Assembly (NCBI RefSeq): GCF_965198245.1
Contig: NZ_OZ240249.1
Location: 3,534,001-3,598,000, forward strand
Length of the DNA stretch: 64,000 nt
Reading direction: 5' to 3'
Source: Poriferisodalis sp965198245
GTDB taxonomy: Bacteria > Actinomycetota > Acidimicrobiia > Acidimicrobiales > Poriferisodalaceae
Part shown: positions 52,819 to 63,200 of the stretch, in pieces
Layout of the letters: each line of letters begins with the position of its first letter
Position numbering within the stretch: the first letter of the stretch is position 1
Notes under the pieces: model-generated
What the model saw: only the letters and a program-made list of their open reading frames with translations
Databases searched by the model: none
Told to the model about the DNA's origin: nothing
Program-made: the position numbers and the translations under genes

Positions 52819-55569
52819 CTAGGAGCCCGAGCCGTCGCGCGGCGGGGCTGGGCAGGTGCTGGTGGGGATCTTGATGTTGAACGTGAACTCGTCAGTCAAC
52901 GACGGCGCAGCACTGGTGGCGGTTGTGGCGGCTACGGCGTAGACGCCTCGGCTGAGCGTCACTTCCAAGCGGGAATCAGTGATGTGCTCATCCCGATAGA
53001 CGAACTCGTCGTCTTCATCGGCGTCGTCGAAGACGTTGTCGTTGTGGGCGTGTGCGTCGTCGAGGTTGATGGTGCCGATGCCGTCCACTATCGGGTCGTT
53101 TGAGTACAGCGCGAGGTAGGTGTCCTGATCGTCCGATGACAGCCGAATGGTCACTTTGGCGGACAGATCGCGTATCTCGAACGCGAAGTACTGGGCCACA
53201 TGGTCGGTGCCGTCGACCGGCACGACGCACTCAGAATTGATGGGCCACGTGCGGCTGGTCAGGTACCAGCGGCCGAGTGGCACGCTCTGCACGCAGCTGT
53301 CGGGGATCGTGATTGCGGGGTCGTCGCCGTCGGCGGGCTTGCGGATGGTGACCGACGGCCCCGCTGAGGACACACATACCGAGCTGCCCGCGATGACCAC
53401 GGTCTGTGCGGTTGTGCAGACGGTTCCGCCGTTCTCGATGTCGACTGGGGCGTGGGTGGCGGTGGTGCGGGTCGTGATGGAGCGTGTGCCGCGTGTGGCG
53501 GCGGCGGTGGTTTGGGGTATGGCGAGGTTGATGTTGGCGGTGTAGGTGCCGGTGTTGGCGGCGGTGACGGTGAGGGTGGCTGATCCGCCGCCGTGGGTGA
53601 GTGCGGCGGTGACGCCTGCGGAGAGCTCGTCTGGGGGGATGCTGAGCACTGCGTCGGGGGGTGCGTAGTCGAACACGAAGCTGGCGGTCTTGTTCTGCAC
53701 GACGTGCATCGCGTTGGTGAGGCCGTTGACGGTGACCGCGGACACGGCGAGGTCGTAGTCGCCGGTCTTTTTGATGCCCCAGGTGGTGGCCTCGATGGTG
53801 TAGCTGCCCGCGTCGAGCTCGACCCCTGACAGACGCGAGTTGAGACGGTAGGTGCCGTGGCCCGACCCGACGTCGTCGTTGTGGTCCAGCCTGGCCCCCG
53901 ACCCGTTGGGGCTGTGCCCTTCGAGCAGCACCACATAGGTGTCGAGCCGACGCGCGTTCGACGACGCCGACTCCAGCTCGACGGTGACCCAGGACCGCTG
54001 CGCCAGCGAGAACGTGTGCCGACGCGTGTAATACACCCAGCTGCTGGCGGGGCGCCGCTTGGACGACGTGCACGACGCGTCCGCGGTGACGGTGCCGCTG
54101 CGGGTCACCGCCCCAGGCGCGAGCCGGCCCAGATCGTCGCTGCACGGCTCGACTGCGTCGAAGGTCACCGTCTGGTCGGTGCCCGCGCGGCCCCCAGCGG
54201 TACACGACACGGTGACCCGCTCGCGGTCGGGGGCGACCAGCGGCACCGTGAGGGTCCGGTTCCCCGCGGGCCCCTCAGTGTCGGTCGTGACCGTCCCCAC
54301 GCTGGGCGTGCACACCGCCGTGGCGGGCACCACGGTGAACTCGTCCGCTACGCCCAACGAGCCGCTGCCGCTGCCAGAGGCGTCCTCGAGGCCCGTGATC
54401 TCGACCGCGTCCAGGCACGACACCGACAGCTGGACGGTCTTGGAGCCCGCGCCGGGCAGCGTCGCGGTCGCTGTCGCGGTGCCCGCCGCGGTGCAGCCCA
54501 GCGTCGCCGTCGCAGTGCGATGCCAGCTCGTCGTCGCCCCGAACCCGAAACTGGGCGACACCACCCCGGCATCGTGGCCGTCGAGCGTGACGTCGGCCCC
54601 CACAGCCCACGCCACCCCCAGCAGCGCCGTATTCGCCGACGCGTCCGCAGCCACCACAAAGGGGCGGCCCGGCGCCATCACGCACACCAACGCCGCCTCC
54701 ACACCCGACGGCGTCACCGCCGCCGGATCACAGCGCCCCCCGCCGACCGTGCGCACCCCCAACGAGCCGATCTCGCCGGCGTGAACGAACTCGACCTCCT
54801 CAGCGGTCTCGGTGCCGATCCCATACGAACACCTCACCGTGACCGACGCCGTGCCCGGCACCGGGAAGTCCACGCTCACCACCCGACCCCCCACAACCCC
54901 CTCAGGACCCTCGGTGACTGTGCCCACCGGCAACGCAGTGCACTGCGCGGTCGCAGGAGTGACAGCGAACTCGTCGCTCACCGTCACCGCTCCCGCACCC
55001 GACCCCGTCGTGTCCTCCAGACCATCGATCTGCACGACGGTCCCGCAGGTGACGGTGAAGCGGGTGGTGTGAGTGTCGGTGTCGGTGCCTGTGCCGGCGG
55101 TGACGGTGAGGGTGGCGGTGTGGGTGCCTGCTGCGGTGCATCCCAGCGTCGCGGTCGTGGTGGTGTGCCAGTGGCCGTCGAGGCCGGGGGCGTCGTCGTC
55201 GGGCACGGTGCCCAGGGTGACGGTCACGTCGTCGCTGGCGGTGGTCCATGCGAGGCTGATCGTGGCGTGGCTGGCAGCTGCGGTGACACTCAGGGCGGCG
55301 GTGCCGTCGAGGGCCACAGCGCACTCGAAGGCCTGGTCGACGCCGTCGGGGAGGTCCCCCGGCGCGGCGGTGCATGCCTCGCCGCCGGTGACCGTGACCG
55401 AAGCCACCTCGGTGACTGCGTCCGCTGTGAACAGCGCTTTCTCGATTCCGTCGGTGTTGCCTGTGTTGGTGCAGGTGACCGTCACCGTCGACGATGTGCC
55501 CGCGGGCAGGCTGACGGTGAGGGTGCGCTGCGATGACTCGGTGCCGATGCCCGCAGTCACGGCGCCCAC
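52819..55569 (-). CDS. Adhesin-like repeat protein A2 with PPC domains, N-terminus apparently lost
   Basis: 916 residues. Several units of about 100 residues ('TGSGAGAVTVSDEFAVTPAT', then 'ADGxxxVxF'-like ends) resemble Ig-like beta-sandwiches. A PPC-type domain follows ('CSDDLGRLAPGAVTRSGTVT', 'YYTRRHTFSLAQRSWVTVEL', 'GSYTIEATT'), then a second divergent PPC-like region near the end ('STCPAPP' terminus). The first codon (GTG 55569) falls inside a repeat unit and no signal peptide exists in frame. Upstream, another phase carries 'ASYRTPVCGVSRSEGCMPAG', so a deletion or frameshift probably removed the 5' end. It is 36 bases upstream of T2. Confidence 0.72.
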   Translation of the reverse strand: MGAVTAGIGTESSQRTLTVSLPAGTSSTVTVTCTNTGNTDGIEKALFTADAVTEVASVTVTGGEACTAAPGDLPDGVDQAFECAVALDGTAALSVTAAASHATISLAWTTASDDVTVTLGTVPDDDAPGLDGHWHTTTTATLGCTAAGTHTATLTVTAGTGTDTDTHTTRFTVTCGTVVQIDGLEDTTGSGAGAVTVSDEFAVTPATAQCTALPVGTVTEGPEGVVGGRVVSVDFPVPGTASVTVRCSYGIGTETAEEVEFVHAGEIGSLGVRTVGGGRCDPAAVTPSGVEAALVCVMAPGRPFVVAADASANTALLGVAWAVGADVTLDGHDAGVVSPSFGFGATTSWHRTATATLGCTAAGTATATATLPGAGSKTVQLSVSCLDAVEITGLEDASGSGSGSLGVADEFTVVPATAVCTPSVGTVTTDTEGPAGNRTLTVPLVAPDRERVTVSCTAGGRAGTDQTVTFDAVEPCSDDLGRLAPGAVTRSGTVTADASCTSSKRRPASSWVYYTRRHTFSLAQRSWVTVELESASSNARRLDTYVVLLEGHSPNGSGARLDHNDDVGSGHGTYRLNSRLSGVELDAGSYTIEATTWGIKKTGDYDLAVSAVTVNGLTNAMHVVQNKTASFVFDYAPPDAVLSIPPDELSAGVTAALTHGGGSATLTVTAANTGTYTANINLAIPQTTAAATRGTRSITTRTTATHAPVDIENGGTVCTTAQTVVIAGSSVCVSSAGPSVTIRKPADGDDPAITIPDSCVQSVPLGRWYLTSRTWPINSECVVPVDGTDHVAQYFAFEIRDLSAKVTIRLSSDDQDTYLALYSNDPIVDGIGTINLDDAHAHNDNVFDDADEDDEFVYRDEHITDSRLEVTLSRGVYAVAATTATSAAPSLTDEFTFNIKIPTSTCPAPPRDGSGS

Positions 55570-55719
55570 CGGCGCAGTGGTGCATGCCGCTTCGCGCTGT
55601 CGCTGTTGTCGTCGTCGTTCGGAACAATTTCACCGCTGGAGGTGCCTGCGGGCATGCAGCCCTCGCTGCGGCTGACGCCGCAAACGGGCGTCCGATAGCT
55701 CGCCTTAGTCATCGCGAGG
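55570..55719. other. Junction between X and A2 holding out-of-frame coding remnant
   Basis: Between the X stop and the A2 start, a frame in another phase from ATG 55713 reads 'MTKASYRTPVCGVSRSEGCM', then 'EIVPNDDDNSDS', and ends at 55557. It could be the remains of the A2 N-terminal region after a frameshift. I see no promoter boxes. Confidence 0.35.
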
Positions 55720-57210
55720 CTATGGCTGGACGTCGGGATGCGCGCCGCCGAGCCAGAGCACCCATTGTGCGGAGTGGATGAACCCGTCGTCGCTGTCGCC
55801 GACGTCGGGTGCCGCGAAGGCAACCCACGCATGTGGTGGTCCTGACTGTGTCCATCCGTGGGCGTTCTCATAGGGAACGCTGTTGATGAGTTCGGTCCGG
55901 ATTCTCGAGTTGCCGTCCTCGTCGTCGACGTAATACTCGGTGAAGGTGACGAGTTGGCGTATTTCGATGACCTGGCCGCTGTAGTCGAGGAACGCGACAT
56001 AGCTGCGCAGGTCGTCGATGACAACGGGCTCCTTGTCGTACTTCCAGTCCGGGTGGGAAGCGGCGTGTCGGTCGAGTTCCGCGCAGTAGTAAGCCATCGC
56101 GTGGCGCCCGTCCTGGGGCAGGGTCATATACACGATGTCCGGCACCCGGCCGGAGAGGTCATGAGCGTTGCCTTCGAACCAATGGGGCGAGCACCAATAG
56201 TCGAAGGCTCGTGAGAGGTCCGCGTCGTCGCGCAGCTCTGCCTCGACGATGATGTCTTCCGCCGCAGGGGTCTCATCGAAGGCCAATCCGGTGAGCTCGA
56301 ATGGTGCGAGCTCGCCGGGCTGTACCGACAAGGGCCAGCGCCAACTGGAGCCGCTTAGGCTGGCTCGCAGGTTGTAGGCGAATCGGGTCGGGGACCAGTT
56401 GCGCACCAGGCCCCGCAGCGTCCCAGCTTGGTATACCAAGGACTCGGGAACGACCCTGACCGGCTCGGCCGAGTCCAGGACGCTGCCGAACTCGATCGGC
56501 TCGTACCAAGACTCTGCGACCATGCCCAGCGGCTGCGCGTACAACGGCAGCGGCCCGCTGATCAGCTGCCGTATCTGATCCTCGAATTCCTGGCCCCACG
56601 CGAACGCCTCCGCCTTGGTCCTGAAATAGGGGCTGGACCGCACTTCGCCCACATAGGCCCATCGAGGGAACGGCTCGTGATCGGGATCGTCGACCGTGGA
56701 GCATTCGCGGTGATCGCGCCGCCACGGACCGGCGAAGTTTGCAAGAACCCCGGAGCCCGGCTCGTACCCATAGGAGATGATCCATGCCTCCTCCAGCACG
56801 CACACGTCATACACCCGCCCCGCCGTCTTGGCCCTCGGATTCACAGGTGCGTCCCACAACGGGCCCGGCACGTCATTGGGGCCCAAGCTCGCCCACACCC
56901 CGTCACGGACCACGCCGACGCCGCCGTAGAAATCAGCGCGCCCGAACGGAGCTGTCATCGTCGCGCTGCGCGAAGCCGCAGCCTGGTTGCGACCAGCAGG
57001 CTCCCCGACAGTCTCGGGACCGGCCGAGGCGTCTGAGATCGAATCCGTCTCAAGCACTGGCGCAACGACCTCAACCGTCGACACAGAACCGTCGAAGATC
57101 GCAACATCCACCGCAGCGGAATCCACAGCACCACCTGTGCACCCGGCAACCAGCAGCACCACCAAACAGCCACCGCCAAGCAGACTCGAAGCACCGCTGC
57201 CCTGTTTCAC
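55720..57210 (-). CDS. Large lipoprotein X of unknown family
   Basis: 496 residues starting at GTG 57210, only 4 bases after the A1 stop. Signal: 'GGGCLVVLLVAGC' with lipobox VAGC. A linker of about 60 residues precedes a compact domain rich in Trp, Tyr and Pro ('ADFYGGVGVVRDGVWASLGP', 'CVLEEAWIISYGYEPGSG', 'WYEPIEFGSVLDSAEPV', 'HAWVAFAAPDVGDSDDG'). It lacks the WPF and C-terminal Cys-Gly blocks of the L family. No catalytic motif is recognised. Its position directly after A1 suggests an accessory or anchor for that giant protein. Confidence 0.72.
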   Translation of the reverse strand: MKQGSGASSLLGGGCLVVLLVAGCTGGAVDSAAVDVAIFDGSVSTVEVVAPVLETDSISDASAGPETVGEPAGRNQAAASRSATMTAPFGRADFYGGVGVVRDGVWASLGPNDVPGPLWDAPVNPRAKTAGRVYDVCVLEEAWIISYGYEPGSGVLANFAGPWRRDHRECSTVDDPDHEPFPRWAYVGEVRSSPYFRTKAEAFAWGQEFEDQIRQLISGPLPLYAQPLGMVAESWYEPIEFGSVLDSAEPVRVVPESLVYQAGTLRGLVRNWSPTRFAYNLRASLSGSSWRWPLSVQPGELAPFELTGLAFDETPAAEDIIVEAELRDDADLSRAFDYWCSPHWFEGNAHDLSGRVPDIVYMTLPQDGRHAMAYYCAELDRHAASHPDWKYDKEPVVIDDLRSYVAFLDYSGQVIEIRQLVTFTEYYVDDEDGNSRIRTELINSVPYENAHGWTQSGPPHAWVAFAAPDVGDSDDGFIHSAQWVLWLGGAHPDVQP

Positions 57211-57214
57211 CGCA

Positions 57215-60200
57215 CTAGCCCTGATTCGGGTACATGTAGCGGACACAACGGGCGAGGTTCTGGCCGTTCGCTGCGGAACTGTTGTCGTTGACCGACACCC
57301 AGCCGCAGAGCGGACCGCCATCAGAGGGGCTTCGTTCGCGGGTCCACACCTCAAGGATCCGCTGAACGCCATCGCCGAAATCGTGAGAGTTCCGCGTCCA
57401 ATCGATCCGAAGCCTCGGATCGGGGCTGGGAACCTCAGCGTTCGCTTCCGCGGTCTCGTGGATCTTCCGGCCGAACGGCACAGAACGGATCCATGAGTCG
57501 GAGCTGCCCAGAAAGCTCGCAGGGAACACGACCGCTCGCCTGACGCGGCCTGTGACTGAGAAGAAAGGCGCAGCCAGCGGGTTCGGAGACGCCCGTCTCA
57601 CGCTCGCGCCGTCCGGCGTGCCCCGGTCGAACCAGCCTTCCGGATTGTCGGTGTCATAGAAGTAGCAGTCGAACTCGTTGCTGGGGTTCGTGTCCCAGCG
57701 GCACATCATCTTCTTGATGCCGCCCTGTGGGCTGTAGTCGCCGGTGTAGTCCAGTGGAAACGCAGGCACTCTGGGATTCGCAGGCAGATCGGGGTCAACC
57801 GCCGCGAGATAGGTGGTCACGTACAGGTCGTCGCCACGTGCGATGTACAGCTTCGGATACGTCTGATCCACGCACTTCTCGACAAGGTTCCTCCTGCAGC
57901 CCAGCCACGGCCTCATCGCGACCTTCGCCCGGTCCTCAAAGCTGCCGTGGCTGTCGGCGTCGCAGATGTGCTCGACGATGTCCTCAGCGGCGAGCTTGCC
58001 GCCGATATGGATGTCGGCGCGCTCTGCGTGAGTCATCGCATTGACCTGGCTGTCGCGGAAGCGGTCGTCGAGCTGGAACATCCCCGCCCCCACATGCCAG
58101 TACGCCCGCATCGGCCCGAACACGCCCGCCGCGTCCCGCGAGTAATAGAAGGCATAGCCAAAGTCCTGCCGCGAAAGACCCATAGCCGAGCGCGCCGGAT
58201 ACCGATAGACGAACTCACCCAGAGGGGTGACCCTCGACATGTCCAATTCGTAGATGCCGATCGCAATGAGCAGCGCTGCGATCTGACGAGGCTTCACCGT
58301 GAGCCCGTTGCTGCAGGGTCGGGCGTGCAGCCGAACGGCCTCCTTGGAGACATGATCGATCGCCAACAGCGTTCCGACCGTGACCGGGGTTTCCTTGCCC
58401 GGAGTTCGCACCTCGACATTCGCCGAAGCATCCACGCACAGGATCCGGTTGTTCGGGCTCAGCTTCTCGCCTGGGCCGCATCTCGAGAACACCCGGAACA
58501 GGAATTCGCGAGGACTGTCAACCGTTCGGGTCTGGCGAGCCGTGGGACTGCGCGTGCTTGATCGACCTTGAGTCGCACCTGAACTGCTTCCGCTGCTCAC
58601 CGCGCCGAGCGACAGCGCTAGCTCGTGCGGCGCGCTTCGGTCCGGCCAGAGCGTGACGCTGCCATATCCGCGTGCTGCGCTGTGGCCGAAACCGAAATAG
58701 TCGTACAGAATGTCTGTGCTCAAGCGTTGCGAGCCGAACGAAACCGAGCGGGTCACCGGCCAGTAGTTGAAGTTGACGGTGGTCTGCTCATCGACGGTGG
58801 CGTCGACGGACTGGGCGAGGCCGCTGACGGGCACGGTGACGGTCAAGGTGTAGTCGCCGGTGCCGGCGACCCCGGTATGCGTCGCAGCGGTGGTCTCGAT
58901 GGTGTAGGCGCCGGCTTCGAGATACTTGTCGTGGATCTGGGCTGCGGTGGCGATGCCGCTGTTGTCGTCCTGGTGCAGGACCGCACCGGTGTTGGCGTGT
59001 CCTGACAGGAGCAGCACATATGGGTCCAAGGTGCTGGCTGGCGACGCGGCGAGGTCGATGTCGATCCATGCGGGGGCGTCGAGGGTGAAGGTGTGCCAGC
59101 GCGCATTGGGTCTGCTGGTCTGGCTGCCGCGATGGGTCGAGGTGCATCCCTGCACGGCCGCGACGGTCCCGGCGGCGGTGTATCGGCCTGCTGGGAGGGT
59201 GCCCAGATGGTCGGTGCATGCCGCGCCGGCGCCTCCAGCAGCGACCACGGTGAGGGTGTAGTCGCCGGTGCGGCGGCTGCCGTAGGTGGTGGCCTCGATG
59301 GTGTAGTCGCCCGGCGCGAGCTCGACCCCGGCGAGCCGCGAGTTGTAGCGGTGAGTGCCGTGCCCGGAGCCGACATCGTCGTTGCGGCCCAAAACGGCGC
59401 CCGTCCCGTCGGGGCTGTGGCCCTCCAGCAGCAACAGATAGGTGTCGAGCCGGCTGGTGTTGGTCGCTGCGGACGCCAGATCGATCTGCACCCGCAGCGG
59501 GGACGACACCGTGAAGCCATGACGACGCGCGTAATAGCTCCCAGAGGTGCCGCCGTCGCGGCGACGCTGGGGCGAGGTGCATCCCGAGACAGCCGCGACC
59601 GTCCCGCTGCGTGTCGTGGTGCCCACCCCCAGCGTGCCCATGTGCTCCGCGCAGCTGTCAGCGGTCCGAGCCGCGAACGCCACCGTGGCAGTGCCCTCCG
59701 CCCGGCCGGCATGAGTGCACGTCACCGTCACATCTGCTGAGGACCCCGCCGCCACCCCCACGCTCGCGGTGCGAGCCCCGCCGGTGCCTGCCGTGACCGT
59801 GGGCGTGCCGGCGGTCGCGGTCGCGGTGCACGACGCCCCGGCAGGCTCCACGCTGAACCCGTCTGTCACCGTCACGGTGCCCGCGCCCGTGTGTGTCGTG
59901 TCGGACAGGCCCGTGATCTGGACTCTGTCCTGGCAATCGGCGCTCACTTGTGTGAGATGGCTGGCGGCTGCGGGCAAGCTCACCGTCAGCGTCGCAGTGC
60001 CGTTCTGGGTGCACGACAGCGTCACCGTGCCGGTGCGCCGCCAGCTGCCCAGCGACGCCCCCAGCACCACCAGCGGACTCGCACGCTGGGACTGGGTGCT
60101 GCGCACCCGACTCACACCCCCGCTGGTGGCCCACCCCAGCGACGGCCCGAACGCGGACGCATCCGCAGCGACCGACAACACCAGCGGCGCGTCGGCGGCC

Positions 60201-63200
60201 ATGTCGCAGTCCAACGCCGCGTCCACGCCCGACGGCGCCGCCGCCGCAGCGCACGTCCCTCCCGACGTCGCCGTCACCGACACCGACGTCACCGCGCCCG
60301 CGTGAGCGAACACCACATCGGCGACACCGTCCGCGTAGCCGACGCCGGTGCAGGTGACCGTGATGGCCGTCGCGGCGGGCACGGCGAACTCGGCGCTCAG
60401 CACCCGAGCGCCCACAACCCCCTCAGGGCCCGCCGTGACGGTGCCCACCGGCGCCGCGGTGCATGCCGCGGCCCCAGGAGCGACGGTGAACTCGTCGCTC
60501 ACCGTCACCGTTGCGCTGCCCGACCCCGTCGTGTCCTCCAAGCCGTCGATCCGCACCGCAGACCCGCAGGTGACCGTGAGGCGGGTGAGGTGAGTGTCCA
60601 CATCGGTGCCTGTGCCGGCGGTGACCGTCAAGGTGGCGGTGTGGGTGCCTGCCGCGGTGCATCCCAGCGTTGCGGTCCCAGTCGTGTGCCAGAGCCCGTC
60701 GAGTCCCAGCGTGGCGTCGGGCACCGTGCCCAGCGCTGCGGTCACGTCGTCGCCGGTGGTGGCCCACGCGAGGCTGATCGCGGCGTGGCTGGCGGCCGCG
60801 GTGATGTTCAACGCGGCGGTGCCGCCAAGGGCCACCGCGCACCCGAAAGCCTGATCGACGCCCTCAGCCGGATCGCCAGCAGCAGTGCACGCCCCGCCGC
60901 TGGTGAGCGTGACCGATGCCACCTCGGCGGGCTCGGTGACCGCGAAGGTCGCCCGGGCGATCCCGTCGGCGTGGTCGTCGGCAACACAGGTGACCGTCAC
61001 CACCGCAGAGGCGGGAGCGACCATCGGCAGCGTGACGGTGCGCGTCGCCCCTGTGTCGGGCGTGATCGTCGCGGTTCCCACCGTGGACGCCGCGGTGCAT
61101 GCCGCTGCGGCGGGTGTGACGGTGAAGGCGCCGCTCACGTCAACGTCGCCGACGAGCGTCGAGGACTCCGGGCCGTCGATGACGACTTCGCTGTCATAGG
61201 CGACGTCGACTGCGAGGGTGTAGGCGCCGGTCGCGCGGATCGCGTAGGTGGTCGCCTCGATCGTGTAGACGCCCCGGGCGAGGTCCACGTCGGACAGGCG
61301 GCTGTCGGTGCCGCGTGCGCCGCCGTCGTCGTCAGCGCCGATGCGGGTGCCCGCCGCGGCGTCGTCGCCGCCGATCAGCACCAAGAACGTGTCCAGCGTG
61401 GCGGTGTCGGAGCGGTCGTCGCCGAGGTCGATCGTGACCGTCGCCGGCCCCGCCAGCGAGAACGTGTGCCGTCGCGTGTAGTAGGCCCAGCCGAGCGCGA
61501 TGCGGTGCCGACGCGTCGAGATGCACGCCGCGTCGGCCGCGATCACCCCCGACGCCGACGTGATGCCCTCGCCCAACGTGCCCAACGGGTCGTTGCACAC
61601 ATCAACGGGCTCGCCGCTGAACAGCGCAGACTCCGAGTCGGCTGCCAGCGGCGCCTGGGAGCACGACACCGTGACCGTCGCCGTCGCCCCCGACGCGACC
61701 GCGGCGGACACCGTGCGACGGTTCCCCGTGCCTGTCACCGTGGCGGTGCCCGCTGTCGACGACGCCGTGCACTCTGCGGTGCCGGGGGTCACCTCGAAGG
61801 AGTCCGACACCGGCGCCGACGCGTCGCCGCTGTGGTCGGTGTCGTCCAGGCCGGAAATGAGCACCGCTGTCGGCGCCTCGCACGCGACGGTCACCTGCGC
61901 GGTGTAGTCGGCCGCGTCGGCCAGGGTGACCGTGACCGTCGCGGTGCCGGTCGCGGTGCAGCCCACCGTCGCGGTCCGCGCCGACTGCCAATACGAGACC
62001 GCCCCGTCGGGCGAGCTCACCAGGGCCGCCGGCCGCGACACGCCCCCGACGACGCTGACCCCGCCCGCCGCAGCCCACCCGATCCGCGCCCCGCCGGTGT
62101 TCGCGTCCGCCGCGGCCGACACCTCCAGGGAGTCCCCGCGGGTCATCGTGCAGGCATATGCCTTGTCGAACCCCGCGGCGGTCGTCGGGGTGCAGCTGCC
62201 CCGAGCGGTCGCGGTCACGCTCACGTTGGACACCGCCGCGGCGGAGCGCGCGCTCAGCTGCACGTTCTGTGTGCCGTCGGCGTGGCCGTCCGCCGAGCAC
62301 GTCACCGTCTCCGCTGTGGTCGTGCCGACCCTCAGATCGGCGCTGAGCGTCCGGTCGGCGGCCTCGGCGCCTTCGGTGACGACGCCCAGCGGCGAAGAAG
62401 AGCACACGGCCGTGGGGGGATCCACCGTGAAGCCCTCGTCGACGGTCACGGTGCCGAACCCCGGCTCGATCCTGCTGCCGAGCCCGGTGATGTGCACCAG
62501 CGGCAGGTCCGCGGCGGTGAGCACCGTCAATGTGAACGCACCGGTGTCGCGTGCGGTGCTGGTGGTCACCTCGATCACATAGACCACACCAGCAGCGACC
62601 GGGACCTCGGCGAGGCGCGCGTCGCCGGTGTTCGCGCTGCCGCTGTTGTTGTCCGAGCCCAGCACCTGCGCCGCGGCGCCGCTGCCGCGCAACGCGTACA
62701 GGTACAGGTCCACCGCCGACGACGACGCGTCCACCGTGATCCTCGACGCCGCGGGGACCCGCAGCGTGTAGCGGCGCGCGTGGTTCGGCGACGACTCGCT
62801 GCCGCGCACCCACGACCGGCACCCATCGGTCGCCGACAGCGTCCCGCTGCGCGTCACGGTGCCCGCCTCCAGCAGTCCCAGATCGGTCGAGCAGTCCCCC
62901 GTGCGCACGAACTCCGCAGTCGCCGACGCCGAGACGTGCCGCGTCGCGGTGCAGGTGACCGTGACAGTCACCTTCCCCGTCGCCGAGCCCGTCACCGCAA
63001 CCCTCACCACGCGATCGGCACCGTCGTCGTCGGTGAACGTGACCGTCGCGTCGATGCCCTCGAAGACCCTCCGGCAGCTCGCCGACGCGGGCGACACCCC
63101 GAAACCGCCCGACAGATCCGCCGCGGACCCCACAGCGCCCTCGAAACCCGAGATCACCACCACCGCCAGCGCCGCGAACACGACGTCGACCGTGTCGGTG

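Noticed and set aside
53857..55536. 559-codon plus-strand open frame across the A2 gene
   Set aside because: High-GC shadow of the minus-strand repeat protein. It has Arg/Gly/Ala-biased composition and no domain pattern; the minus strand has clear repeats and PPC domains.
55720..57210. Lipoprotein X considered as a further WPF-family member
   Set aside because: It has a lipobox and a linker like the L proteins but lacks the WPF motif and the C-terminal Cys-Gly block.
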